DNA of 64,000 nucleotides from JAWRCU01 sp033542235 (lineage in GTDB: Bacteria > Pseudomonadota > Alphaproteobacteria > Rhizobiales > Rhizobiaceae): contig NZ_JAWRCU010000018.1 in NCBI RefSeq assembly GCF_033542235.1, positions 1-64,000 on the forward strand, written 5' to 3'. The translations under genes and the position numbers were made by a program. This document shows positions 1 through 8,343 of this stretch, piece after piece; the stretch's first letter is position 1; the number at the start of each line of letters is the position of its first letter. Below the pieces are notes generated by a model. The model was not told the DNA's origin. It worked only from the letters and a program-made list of their open reading frames with translations, and made no database searches.

Positions 1-126
1 ACAGAAGCCGGCGAGATCGGCGATGCCTGCCGCGTCGTTGCGGAAGCGGCTCGCCGCCCCGCTCGGCTCGACATGCGCGTCGAGCCACTCTTTCGAAACA
101 TCCACTCCACAGATGCTGTTGTTCAC
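1..126 (-). CDS. IS110-family transposase, N-terminal fragment (runs off window)
   Basis: The reverse strand encodes 42 residues from a GTG at 126, with an AAGG about 9 bases upstream. They contain GVDVSKEWLDAHV followed by FRNDAAGIADL. This is the N-terminus of the DEDD (RuvC-like) domain of IS110-family transposases, whose first catalytic Asp lies in the GVDVSK motif. The frame is open to the window edge, so the remainder, including the C-terminal Tnp20 serine domain, lies outside. The element is transcribed away from phoX. IS110 enzymes act with a structured noncoding RNA from an element end. Whether the copy is intact cannot be judged from 126 bases. Confidence 0.75.
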   Translation of the reverse strand, partial: MNNSICGVDVSKEWLDAHVEPSGAASRFRNDAAGIADLAGFC

Positions 127-433
127 GATAACCTGCCTTGTGCGTGCGATTGGAGCCAAGCGACTATTCGGTCGTACGTGACGAAGGCGAAGATCCCATG
201 CTCATCGACGGTTGTAGCCGAAGGGGCGTCGGGCGACTTCGCCAAGCCTCGAACCGGATGGCCATCCGGTTCGAGGCTCAGTCGCTTCCATCGCACAGAA
301 ATCTTTCCGCGCAGATACAAGGGGCAGCGCCAACGGTCAAAATCTATCGCCGCCGATATCAACCGTTGTAAGGGGCGGCCAGCTAAAGAAAGGCTCCAAC
401 CGCCGTTTGCCCCTCCCCAGCAATGCACTCAAT
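127..433. other. Noncoding strip between the transposase and phoX; possible IS110 left end
   Basis: No convincing gene is seen in these 307 bases. The strip lies directly upstream of the transposase start, where IS110-group elements carry the long noncoding left end that templates the bridge RNA. It also contains the phoX 3' flank. The element boundary cannot be placed because IS110 ends lack terminal inverted repeats. A 34-bp perfect palindrome sits in the middle (listed separately). Confidence 0.35.
245..278. repeat. Perfect 34-bp palindrome
   Basis: The two 17-base arms are exact reverse complements with no spacer, centred on the junction 261/262. The half-site core is CCTCGAACCGGATGG. 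It could form a strong hairpin 3' of phoX, but no T-run follows on either strand, so it is not a classical intrinsic terminator. It may be a structural part of an IS110 end or a REP-like target. Confidence 0.8.
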
Positions 434-2434
434 TCACACCCCGATCTTGCCGCCGCCCTGCTTGGTGATCGCCACCACCGAGGGGCGCACCGGCATGTCG
501 TCCCTGAAGTCCGGCCAGCGGGTCGACAGATCCTCATAGTAGGAGAGGCGGCCGAAGCCTTCCCAATCGTCGCCGCCGTCGCCGGGGTGCTGGACGGCCA
601 CGAAGGCGGTCTCGGCGTCCGGCGTGAACTGCGGGCCGCACATTTCAGCTCCGACCGGGACCCTGAAGAAGAGCTTCGAGGTCGCGCGTGCTTCGCCTTC
701 CGTGTCGACGGCCCAGAGCCCGTCGGTCCGGCCGGTGGCCTTCGGCCCCTGGCCGTCGGTCGCCACCCAGAGCCGACCGACCGAATCGATCGCGCAGTTG
801 TCCGGCATGCCGAACCAGCCATTGGCCGTGGTAGCGGTCGAGAAGGACGCGCCGACCTCGGCGATCGACGGGTCGCCGCATTTCAGCAACACTTCCCACT
901 TGCCTTTGGTGGCGGTGAAGTCGCCGCCATCCTCGGCGATCTCGATGATATGGCCGAAGACATTCTCCTCGCGCGGGTTGGCGGCATCGACCTGATCGAG
1001 CTTGCGCTTCGTGTTGTTGGTCAGCATGACATAGACCTTGCCGTTGGTCCCGTTCGGTTGCACGTCCTCCGGCCGGTCCATCTTGGTGGCGCCGAGCAGG
1101 TCGGCAGCACGGCGCGTCTCGATCAGCACGTCGGCTTGCGAGGCGAATCCGTTCTCGGCCGTGAGCGCTCCCTGGCCGTGGACCAGCGGCAGCCATGCGA
1201 CCGAGCCGTCCGCATCGAACTTCGCGACATAGAGCGTGCCGCTATCGAGCAGGTCCATATTCGCAGCGCGGTCGTTCGGGTTGAATTTGCCCGAGGTGAC
1301 GAACTTGTAGACATAGTCGAAGCGCTCGTCGTCGCCGAGATAGAAGACGACGCGACCGTCCTTCGCGACGATTGACTCCGCGCCCTCATGCTTGAAGCGG
1401 CCAAGCGCCGTTCGCTTCTTCGGCGTGGAGGTCGGGTCGTCGACGTCGACCTCGACGACCCAGCCGAAGCGGTTCGGCTCGTTCGGCTCCTTGGAGAGGT
1501 CGAAACGGTCGTAGTGGGCGGCCCATTCATAAGCGCCCTCAGGGATGCCCATGCGCTTGTAGTTGGCGGCTTCCTTGTGTCCAGCCGCAAGTTCGCCCGA
1601 GAAGTAGCCGTTCATGTTCTCCTCGGCCATCACATAGGTGCCCCAGGGCGTGACGCCGCCGGCGCAGTTGTTGACGGTGCCGACCACCTTCGTGCCGGTC
1701 GGGTCGGCGCTGGTCTTGAGGCGATCGCTGCCGGCGGCCGGCCCGGTGATCTCGATCTCCGTATTGGCGGTGATGCGACGGTTGAGCTTGCCCTCCCGGA
1801 CGACCTGCCATTTGCCGGCGTCCTTGCGGATCTCGACGATCGTGCCGCCATGCGCAGCCATCTCCACGTCGACTTGCTCTTTCGTCAGCGGCTTCAGCTC
1901 GAGCTTCTTCTTGCCCTCCTTCTCGACGACGCTCACGATACCGGGGAACATCAGATGCGGGTTGGTGTATTCGTGGTTGACCACGAGCAGGCCATGATCC
2001 GCGGCCCCATCGAGCGGGATGAAGCCTACATAGTCGTTGTTGTAGCCGAACTGCCTGGCCTGCGCCGCGGCAGTCTGTCTGGTTGGATCGAACTCGGGCG
2101 AATCGGGGAATAGCGGGTCGCCCCAGCGCAGCAGGATATCGGCGTCATAGCCCTCAGCGACGTGGTGCCTCTCGTCGACGCCGGCCTCGAGCTCCTCGAA
2201 ATTGAAGGCGGACTGACCCTCGGCATGCACCTTCTCGGCGGTCAGCAGCGCGATCGGGCTCACCGTGGCGGCAATCGCGGTAACGGCGAGGGAGCCCTGC
2301 AGGAAGCCGCGCCTGGAGAAGCGACGCGAGATGATCTCGCCCATCGTCGGATTGGCAGTAGGGTTCGTGCCGGGGCCTTCATTCTCTTCGAGGAGGCTTG
2401 TCCGGAAGGGGGACGAATCGTGGTCCTTGATCAT
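434..2434 (-). CDS. phoX: PhoX-family alkaline phosphatase (DUF839), Tat-exported
   Basis: A 666-residue protein of the PhoX/DUF839 family, periplasmic Ca/Fe-dependent phosphatases that release phosphate from organic esters. A twin-arginine motif SRRGFLQ at residues 40-46 is followed by a hydrophobic stretch to about residue 65, so export is through Tat. Family-typical stretches include ADHGLLVVNHEYTNP, NNCAGGVTPWGT and RPEDVQPN. The start at 2434 is chosen because AGAGGA lies about 8 bases upstream; the frame is open 35 codons further but that extension has no signal character. A PHO box lies about 67 bases upstream of the start, implying PhoB induction under phosphate starvation. The gene is transcribed toward the IS110 fragment. 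Confidence 0.88.
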   Translation of the reverse strand: MIKDHDSSPFRTSLLEENEGPGTNPTANPTMGEIISRRFSRRGFLQGSLAVTAIAATVSPIALLTAEKVHAEGQSAFNFEELEAGVDERHHVAEGYDADILLRWGDPLFPDSPEFDPTRQTAAAQARQFGYNNDYVGFIPLDGAADHGLLVVNHEYTNPHLMFPGIVSVVEKEGKKKLELKPLTKEQVDVEMAAHGGTIVEIRKDAGKWQVVREGKLNRRITANTEIEITGPAAGSDRLKTSADPTGTKVVGTVNNCAGGVTPWGTYVMAEENMNGYFSGELAAGHKEAANYKRMGIPEGAYEWAAHYDRFDLSKEPNEPNRFGWVVEVDVDDPTSTPKKRTALGRFKHEGAESIVAKDGRVVFYLGDDERFDYVYKFVTSGKFNPNDRAANMDLLDSGTLYVAKFDADGSVAWLPLVHGQGALTAENGFASQADVLIETRRAADLLGATKMDRPEDVQPNGTNGKVYVMLTNNTKRKLDQVDAANPREENVFGHIIEIAEDGGDFTATKGKWEVLLKCGDPSIAEVGASFSTATTANGWFGMPDNCAIDSVGRLWVATDGQGPKATGRTDGLWAVDTEGEARATSKLFFRVPVGAEMCGPQFTPDAETAFVAVQHPGDGGDDWEGFGRLSYYEDLSTRWPDFRDDMPVRPSVVAITKQGGGKIGV

Positions 2435-2500
2435 CGTCGGATCCTCTTGCTTGCTGAAGCTGGCTACTGTTCGTTGCAAGCCGGTCCGTAGTTCCTCCGC

Positions 2501-2518
2501 ATAACACCTCCATGACAG
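2501..2518 (-). promoter_or_regulatory. PHO box upstream of phoX
   Basis: Read on the minus strand the site is CTGTCAT-GGAG-GTGTTAT. The first 7-mer is a perfect PhoB half-site, and after 4 bases a second 7-mer matches CTGTCAT at 5 of 7 positions. This is the direct-repeat geometry (11-bp period) of alphaproteobacterial PHO boxes. It lies about 67 bases upstream of the phoX start, as expected for a box replacing the -35 element. Confidence 0.65.
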
Positions 2519-2615
2519 TCTCGGGACATTATATGGCACTGAGCAGTTTGCTCACCTCTTTTCACGATGGCTGCAGCATGGCACATGCATGGCTCACACT
2601 TCTTCGGGCACCGTC

Positions 2616-3233
2616 ATGACCCTTGCAGGCTTCATCACCTATGGCGGCGCGCTTGCCATCGCAGCAGCCATTCCGGGCCCCGGCATTGCGGCGCTGGTCG
2701 CCCGCGCGCTCGGTTCAGGGTTCCGCGCATCGCTGTTCATGGCGCTCGGGCTGGTGCTCGGCGACCTCACCTATCTTACCGCGGTCGTGCTCGGCCTTGC
2801 CTTCATCGCCCAGACCTTCGGCACGGTCTTCCTCCTCATCAAATGGCTGGGCGTCGCCTATCTTGCCTATCTCGCCTATGTGTTCTGGACCGCCGGCATC
2901 TCGCCTGAGACGATCGAGGCGAGGAAAGGCCGCGGCGGCCTGTTCTCCAGCTTCGTTGCCGGGCTGACCGTCACGCTCGGCAATCCGAAGACGATGGTGT
3001 TCTATCTGGCGCTCGTCCCAACCCTGGTGGACCTGCACAATTTGACGGCCGCGGACTACGGCATGCTCGCCGCCTGCACTGTCGTCGTGCTGCTGGTTGT
3101 GCTCGTCCCCTATCTCGCGCTCGCGGCCAAGGCGCGCTGGCTCCTGAGGACACCGCCCGCATTGAAGGCGCTGAACCGTACGGCGGCCGGCTTCATGGCC
3201 GGCGCGGCTGCGGCGATCGCCGCCCGCCAATAG
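2616..3233 (+). CDS. LysE/RhtB-family amino-acid exporter
   Basis: An inner-membrane protein of about 205 residues with roughly six hydrophobic segments. It carries the family signature AIPGPGIAALVARALG near the N-terminus and GNPKTMVFYLALVP in the middle. LysE/RhtB proteins export amino acids or homoserine lactone-like compounds; the substrate cannot be read here. ATG 2616 is preferred to ATG 2589 because it gives the usual family length and begins at the first membrane segment; neither has a clear Shine-Dalgarno. The gene is divergent from phoX and monocistronic. Confidence 0.8.
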   Translation: MTLAGFITYGGALAIAAAIPGPGIAALVARALGSGFRASLFMALGLVLGDLTYLTAVVLGLAFIAQTFGTVFLLIKWLGVAYLAYLAYVFWTAGISPETIEARKGRGGLFSSFVAGLTVTLGNPKTMVFYLALVPTLVDLHNLTAADYGMLAACTVVVLLVVLVPYLALAAKARWLLRTPPALKALNRTAAGFMAGAAAAIAARQ

Positions 3234-3434
3234 AGCGGTGACGCCCGGATAAATCCGGGCTGCCGCTCCATCTGCCTGTTTTTGCCGCATTTGTGCAACG
3301 CCAAGCAATTCCGCTTGGCTGCAACATGCTTAGAGCGGCGTGCGTTAAATTGAACCGTCACGCCGCTCTATCTCTTTGTGTAGGCATCGGATTCGTCCGA
3401 AAACCGCTACGCACTTTTCGGTCCGACGCTCTAG
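3234..3434. repeat. Cluster of intergenic palindromes between lysE-like gene and cysK
   Basis: No gene is seen in the 313 bases between 3233 and cysK. They hold a chain of hairpins: GCCCGGAT/ATCCGGGC at 3243-3260, GCCAAGC/GCTTGGC around 3300-3320, a 40-bp element with 12-bp perfect arms TAGAGCGGCGTG/CACGCCGCTCTA at 3331-3370, and a rhizobial element at 3384-3434 (CATCGGATTCGTCCGAAAAC...GTTTTCGG type). The last is repeated at 10814-10859, and the TAGAGCGGCG unit has a degenerate relative near 46926-46963. Confidence 0.6.
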
Positions 3435-3546
3435 GCCTTGGTTCCCGCCCCTTATCCCTGTTAGAACAGCCGCACGGCGCATCGGAGGGCCTGTCGATCC
3501 TCCGCTGGCTATCCTGCCTATCAAAGCTAATCCGGGAGCGAAACAG

Positions 3547-4521
3547 ATGGACAAGCCCGTCGCCACGACGCCAGGCCGCGGCCGCATCTTCAACTCGATC
3601 ACCGACACGATCGGCGACACGCCGCTGGTGCGCCTCGACAAGTTCGCCAGGGAGACGGGCATCGTCGCCAGCCTGCTGGCCAAGCTGGAATTCTTCAATC
3701 CGATCGGCAGCGTAAAGGATCGCATCGGTGTGGCGATGATCGAGGCAATGGAGGCTGCCGGCAAGATCACGCCCGGCAAAACGACCCTGGTCGAGCCGAC
3801 ATCCGGCAATACCGGAATCGCGCTCGCCTTTGCCGCCGCCGCCAAGGGTTACAAGCTGATCCTGACCATGCCCGAGACGATGTCGCTCGAGCGCCGCAAA
3901 ATGCTGGTGCTGCTCGGTGCCGAGCTGGTGCTGACCGACGGCAGCAAGGGCATGAAGGGCGCCATCGCAAAGGCCGAAGAGCTCATCCAGTCGATCCCCA
4001 ATGCGGTGATCCCGCAGCAGTTCGAAAATCCGGCCAATCCGGAGATCCACCGCCGCACCACGGCCGAGGAAATCTGGAACGATACCAATGGCGACGTCGA
4101 CATCCTGATTTCCGGCATCGGCACCGGCGGCACGATCACCGGCGCCGGCCAGGTATTGAAATCACGCAAGCCCGGCATCCATATCGTCGCGGTCGAGCCG
4201 GAAGCCTCGCCAGTGCTGTCAGGCGGCCATCCCGGCCCGCACAAGATCCAGGGCCTCGGCGCGGGCTTTGTCCCGACGATCCTCGACACGTCGATCTATG
4301 ACGAGATCGTCACCGTTTCCAACGAGGATGCCGTAGCTTATGCCCGCCTCGTGGCCCGCCTGGAAGGCGTACCGGTCGGCATCTCCTCGGGTGCAGCGCT
4401 GAAGGCGGCGACCGTGATCGGCTCTCGCCCCGAAAACGCCGGCAAGAACATGGTGGTCATCATACCGTCTTTCGCCGAGCGCTACCTGTCGACCATCCTG
4501 TTCGAGGGACTCGCCGGCTAG
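3547..4521 (+). CDS. cysK: Cysteine synthase A (O-acetylserine sulfhydrylase)
   Basis: A 324-residue PLP enzyme that makes L-cysteine from O-acetylserine and sulfide in the cytoplasm. The PLP lysine is K57 in NPIGSVKDRIG. The substrate-binding loop is PTSGNTGIA and the phosphate loop is GIGTGGTITG, all in CysK order. The start at 3547 follows GGGAG at a good distance and begins the conserved region; the upstream open frame runs back through the palindromic repeat and is not coding. Length is normal. It stands alone between the repeat cluster and the TRAP operon. Confidence 0.93.
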   Translation: MDKPVATTPGRGRIFNSITDTIGDTPLVRLDKFARETGIVASLLAKLEFFNPIGSVKDRIGVAMIEAMEAAGKITPGKTTLVEPTSGNTGIALAFAAAAKGYKLILTMPETMSLERRKMLVLLGAELVLTDGSKGMKGAIAKAEELIQSIPNAVIPQQFENPANPEIHRRTTAEEIWNDTNGDVDILISGIGTGGTITGAGQVLKSRKPGIHIVAVEPEASPVLSGGHPGPHKIQGLGAGFVPTILDTSIYDEIVTVSNEDAVAYARLVARLEGVPVGISSGAALKAATVIGSRPENAGKNMVVIIPSFAERYLSTILFEGLAG

Positions 4522-4629
4522 GAAGAATAACGGCAAGAACCATCGGTTCACCCCAAGCGCCTTGCTGTTTAAGCAGCACCTAAAGTACTGCAGTGTTTCG
4601 GGTTTATCCTCCAAGGACTGACTTAACAC

Positions 4630-4657
4630 TTGGCATTCTGTCTCCCCTGCCTAAAAC
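4630..4657 (+). promoter_or_regulatory. Possible sigma-70-type promoter of the TRAP operon
   Basis: TTGGCA at 4630-4635 and TAAAAC at 4652-4657 are separated by 16 bases and lie 26 bases before the start codon at 4684. The -35 is good and the -10 is weak; AACTAT a little further on is an alternative. This is a motif reading only. Confidence 0.3.
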
Positions 4658-4683
4658 TATTCGGACACTAGGGAGGTTTTCAG

Positions 4684-5643
4684 ATGCTTGCTTTCAGGAC
4701 CAGGCTTCTTGCGGTGGGCTCGGTCGCCCTTTCAATCGGCCTCGGCACACTGCCGGCCGTGGCGCAGGAATTCATCAACGTGCTCACCGGCGGCACGTCC
4801 GGCGTCTATTATCCCCTCGGTGTCGCGCTGTCGGAGATTTACGGCAAGGGCATCGAGAGCGCACGCACCCAGGTCCAGGCGACCAAGGCGTCGGTCGAAA
4901 ACCTCAACCTCTTGCAGAAGGGCCGAGGCGAGATCGCCTTCACGCTCGGCGATTCGCTGAAGCTTGCCTGGGAAGGCAATGCGGAAGCCGGTTTTCCAAC
5001 CAAGCTCGACAAGCTCAGGGGTATTGCGGCCATCTATCCCAATTATATCCAGATCGTCGCGGCGAAGGATTCCGGCATCGAGAAGCTTGGCGATCTGAAG
5101 GGCAAAAGCCTTTCGGTCGGGGCGCCGAAGTCGGGCACCGAAATCAACGCCCGCGCAATCCTCGCCGCGGCCGGCATGAGCTATGAAGACCTCGGAAGGG
5201 TCGAGTACCTGCCCTTTGCCGAATCGGTCGAACTCATCAAGAACCGCCAGCTCGATGCAACGCTGCAATCGGCCGGCCTCGGCGTCGCTTCGATCCGCGA
5301 CCTCGCCACCTCGGTGCCGATCAACGTCGTCGCCGTCCCTGCCGACACGGTCGGCAAGGTCGGAGAACCTTATCTCGCAACGACAATTCCCGCCGGCACC
5401 TATGAAGGCCAAGCCGGCGACGTTGAGACGGCGGCGATCGGCAATTTCCTGGTCACCCATGAAGGCGTCTCGGAAGAGACGGCCTATCAGATGACGAAGC
5501 TGCTCTTCGAGCATCTCGACCAGCTCGTTGCCGCCCACGCCGCGGCCAAGGCCATCGACCCGGCCAAGGCGCTCGATGGCATGCCGATCCCGCTGCATCC
5601 AGGTGCCGAGCGCTATTACAGGGAGAAGGGGCTGCTGAAGTAG
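4684..5643 (+). CDS. TAXI-family TRAP transporter solute-binding protein
   Basis: A 319-residue periplasmic receptor with a signal peptide ending near VAQ (about residue 28). The mature part starts EFINVLTGGTSGVYYPLG, the hallmark N-terminus of the TAXI family (NMT1-like fold). Other family stretches are GSPKSGTE-type (VGAPKSGTEINAR) and a C-terminal LHPGAERYYRE. It delivers a dicarboxylate- or glutamate-like solute to the permease encoded downstream; substrate unknown. GGGAGG lies just before ATG 4684. A 156-bp repeat separates it from the permease gene but the orientation fits one operon. Confidence 0.9.
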   Translation: MLAFRTRLLAVGSVALSIGLGTLPAVAQEFINVLTGGTSGVYYPLGVALSEIYGKGIESARTQVQATKASVENLNLLQKGRGEIAFTLGDSLKLAWEGNAEAGFPTKLDKLRGIAAIYPNYIQIVAAKDSGIEKLGDLKGKSLSVGAPKSGTEINARAILAAAGMSYEDLGRVEYLPFAESVELIKNRQLDATLQSAGLGVASIRDLATSVPINVVAVPADTVGKVGEPYLATTIPAGTYEGQAGDVETAAIGNFLVTHEGVSEETAYQMTKLLFEHLDQLVAAHAAAKAIDPAKALDGMPIPLHPGAERYYREKGLLK

Positions 5644-5684
5644 GTTTTGCGGGCGCTCCTTCGGCATTGCTTATGCCCCGTCGC

Positions 5685-5840
5685 GCCCCCCTCTGGCCTG
5701 CCGGCCATCTCCCCCACAAGGGGGGAGATTGGACGGCCGCTTTGCTTTCGCCAATCGCCAGCGTTGCATGCAAAGCGAAACCATCAAAGCTGCCAATCTC
5801 CCCCCTTGTGGGGGAGATGTCCGGCAGGACAGAGGGGGGC
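5685..5840. repeat. Mosaic inverted repeat, copy 1 (about 156 bp)
   Basis: An imperfect inverted repeat with arms of about 48 bp. They begin GCCCCCCTCTGGCCTGCC and contain CATCTCCCCC-ACAAGGGGGGAGATT, with about 60 bp of spacer. The same element occurs at 15493-15647. This copy lies inside the TRAP operon between receptor and permease genes, so it would be transcribed and could act as an RNA hairpin that changes the receptor/permease ratio. Confidence 0.85.
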
Positions 5841-5881
5841 AACGTAGGGCGTCAGCTCCTCCGCGAAGAAGCGAGCAAGCC

Positions 5882-7978
5882 ATGACCACGGCGGAACTCA
5901 CGCCCCCTTCTGCCGCAGACGATCTCGAAGGCCTCCCGCCCGGCTTCGGCCAAGGCATTGCCGGCCGCGTCGCCTTTCTTGTCGCTATCGCCTTTACGGC
6001 TTTCCAGCTCTGGACGGCCGCCTACGGAACTCTACCCAGCCAGATCGTGCGGGCTATGCATGTCGGCTTCCTGCTGCTGCTCGGCTTCGGACTAGTGGCC
6101 AACCTCAAGGCGAAGTCGGCCGCCGGCAGGGCGGTGCTCTGGGCACTCGGCATCGCAGGTTTCCTGACCGGCATCTACAACTGGCTCTTCTATGCCGACC
6201 TGATCCAGCGCTCCGGATTCCTGACCCCGCTCGACCTGGCGGTCGGGACCGTGCTTGTCGTCCTGGTCTTCGAGGCGGCGCGGCGGTTGATGGGCGCGCC
6301 GCTCGCGGTCATCGCAGGCGTCTTCCTCGCTTACTGCTTCCTCGGCAACTACCTGCCGCCGCCCTTCATCCATCGCGGCTACGATTTCGCGCAGATCGTC
6401 GAGAACTTCGCCTATGGAACCGAGGGGATCTACGGCACACCGATCTATGTGTCGGCAGCCTACATATTCATCTTCGTCGTTTTCGCCGCCTTTCTCGAGC
6501 GCGCCGGCATGATCGCGCTGTTCAACGACTTCGCGCTAGGGCTCGTGGGCGGCGCGCGAGGCGGGCCGGCGCAGGTCTGTATACTTTCGTCCGCGCTCAT
6601 GGGGACGATCTCCGGCTCCGGTATCGCCAATGTCGTGGCGAGCGGGCAATTCACCATTCCCTTGATGAAGCGGTTCGGCTTCCGCTCCGCCTTTGCCGGC
6701 GCCGTCGAGGCCACCTCCTCCATGGGCGGTCAGATCATGCCGCCCGTCATGGGAGCGGTCGCCTTCATCATGGCCGAGACGCTCAACGTGCCCTATGCCG
6801 AGATCGTCAAGGCGGCGATCATCCCGGCGATCCTCTATTTCGGAGCCTGCTTCTGGCAAGTCCATCTCGAAGCCGGCAAAGCAGGGCTGAGAGGGATGAA
6901 CAAACAAGACCTGCCGAATCCCTGGGACGCGGTTCGCCAGCACTGGCCGCTCGTGCTGCCGCTCACGGCGCTTGTCTATCTTCTGTTTGCCGGCTATACG
7001 CCGATCTTCGCCGGCACAATGGGACTGGCGCTCACGGTGGTGCTGATCCTTGGCATGCCGCTCGCAGCTCTGATCGGCCCACTCGCTTTCCGCGTCGTCT
7101 TCTGGGTCGCGCTCGGCTTCGCCGCAGCGGCCTTCATGAAATTCGGAGTGAACATCCTTGCGCTGGTCATCGGCGTGCTGGTGGCGGCCTGCCTGCTGTT
7201 CGAAGGCGGACGCGAGACACTGCTGGTCTGCGTGGACTCGATGGCCGAAGGCGCGAAGAACGCGCTTCCCGTCGGCATCGCCTGCGCCATCGTCGGGATC
7301 GTGATCGGCACGCTGACGCTGACCGGCATCGCTTCGACCTTCATTGGGTGGATCATCTCGGTCGGCGAGGACAATCTGTTCCTGTCGCTGGTGCTCACCA
7401 TGATCACCTGCCTCGTGCTCGGCATGGGCATTCCGACGATCCCCAACTACATCATCACCTCCTCGCTCGCCGGCCCGGCGCTGCTCGAGCTCGGCGTGCC
7501 GCTCATCGTCAGCCACATGTTCGTGTTCTATTTCGGCATCATGGCAGACCTGACGCCGCCCGTGGCGCTCGCCGCCTTCGCTGCCGCCCCCATGGCAAAG
7601 GTCTCCGGCATGAAGATTGGCTTGCAGGCGACGAAGCTCGCCATCGCCGGCTATGTCGTCCCGTTCATGGCGGTATACACGCCGGCGCTGATGCTCCAGG
7701 ACGGCGGTGCGATCGCCGCGAGCTTCGGCTATCCGGTCGAGGTGGTGTATGTCATCTTCAAAGCCTGCGTCGGCATCATGCTTTGGGGTGCCGCGGTCGT
7801 TGGCTACCTGTTTGGGCCGATCGCCTTATGGGAGCGTGCCGCGGCACTTGCCGCCGGATTGCTTTTGGTCCTCGCGCTGCCACTCACAGACGAGGCGGGA
7901 TTTGCTCTCGCAGCGCTCGTAATCGGCCAGCATTGGTGGCGGACACGAGGCAGCACGCAAGGAGCGACCGCGCCGTGA
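5882..7978 (+). CDS. TRAP transporter fused permease (4TM/12TM)
   Basis: A 698-residue, very hydrophobic inner-membrane protein. It fuses the small DctQ-like and large DctM-like subunits as in TAXI systems. Characteristic stretches are AYIFIFVVFAAFLERAGM, GTISGSGIANVVASGQFTIP, TSSMGGQIMPPVMGAVAFIM and GMGIPTIPNYIITSSLAGP. It uses an ion gradient to import the ligand of the receptor at 4684. ATG 5882 is chosen because upstream in-frame sequence is the repeat. The stop overlaps the GTG of the next gene (GTGA), showing translational coupling. Confidence 0.92.
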   Translation: MTTAELTPPSAADDLEGLPPGFGQGIAGRVAFLVAIAFTAFQLWTAAYGTLPSQIVRAMHVGFLLLLGFGLVANLKAKSAAGRAVLWALGIAGFLTGIYNWLFYADLIQRSGFLTPLDLAVGTVLVVLVFEAARRLMGAPLAVIAGVFLAYCFLGNYLPPPFIHRGYDFAQIVENFAYGTEGIYGTPIYVSAAYIFIFVVFAAFLERAGMIALFNDFALGLVGGARGGPAQVCILSSALMGTISGSGIANVVASGQFTIPLMKRFGFRSAFAGAVEATSSMGGQIMPPVMGAVAFIMAETLNVPYAEIVKAAIIPAILYFGACFWQVHLEAGKAGLRGMNKQDLPNPWDAVRQHWPLVLPLTALVYLLFAGYTPIFAGTMGLALTVVLILGMPLAALIGPLAFRVVFWVALGFAAAAFMKFGVNILALVIGVLVAACLLFEGGRETLLVCVDSMAEGAKNALPVGIACAIVGIVIGTLTLTGIASTFIGWIISVGEDNLFLSLVLTMITCLVLGMGIPTIPNYIITSSLAGPALLELGVPLIVSHMFVFYFGIMADLTPPVALAAFAAAPMAKVSGMKIGLQATKLAIAGYVVPFMAVYTPALMLQDGGAIAASFGYPVEVVYVIFKACVGIMLWGAAVVGYLFGPIALWERAAALAAGLLLVLALPLTDEAGFALAALVIGQHWWRTRGSTQGATAP

Positions 7979-8343
7979 TCTGCCTGTTTGCCGCCGGCCA
8001 GATGACGGCCTTCGCCGCCATAGCTTTTACGCTCGCCTGGACGCATTCGATCGAGAAGACGCGCTGGGAGGAAGAGTGGCAGGTGACGGCAGCGGGGCTG
8101 AAGCTCGCCGAGGCACGCGTCAAAGGCTCCGGCGCCGGTGTGGATCCGCAGGCCGGAGCCGAGCTCAGGGGTGGCTGGTTGGTTTGGCGGCCTGACCTGC
8201 GGCCGCAGCAACAACTGGTCCTCGCCGCATCAGACGCGACGGGCCAAGGCTGGACGCTCTGCGCGGAAGGTCGTTGTGCGGTGTTCGGAGATAGGCCGGG
8301 CGATCCGGCTGTCGTGAGGCCGTGTGGTGCTCATGATCAATGA
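7975..8343 (+). CDS. DUF1850 domain protein of the TAXI-TRAP operon
   Basis: A 122-residue protein starting at GTG 7975, which overlaps the permease stop by 4 bases and has AAGGAG about 10 bases upstream. It shows the DUF1850 pattern: a hydrophobic N-terminus (LFAAGQMTAFAAIAFTLAW), then THSIEKTRWEEEW, KGSGAGVDPQAGAEL, GWLVWRP, and WTLCAEGRC with the two C-terminal cysteines. DUF1850 genes commonly accompany TAXI-TRAP fused permeases. The function is not established; an accessory role at the membrane is likely from context. Confidence 0.85.
   Translation: MICLFAAGQMTAFAAIAFTLAWTHSIEKTRWEEEWQVTAAGLKLAEARVKGSGAGVDPQAGAELRGGWLVWRPDLRPQQQLVLAASDATGQGWTLCAEGRCAVFGDRPGDPAVVRPCGAHDQ

Noticed and set aside
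407..1375. Long open frame on the plus strand inside phoX
   Set aside because: It is the high-GC antisense shadow of phoX, with no family-like sequence or ribosome site.
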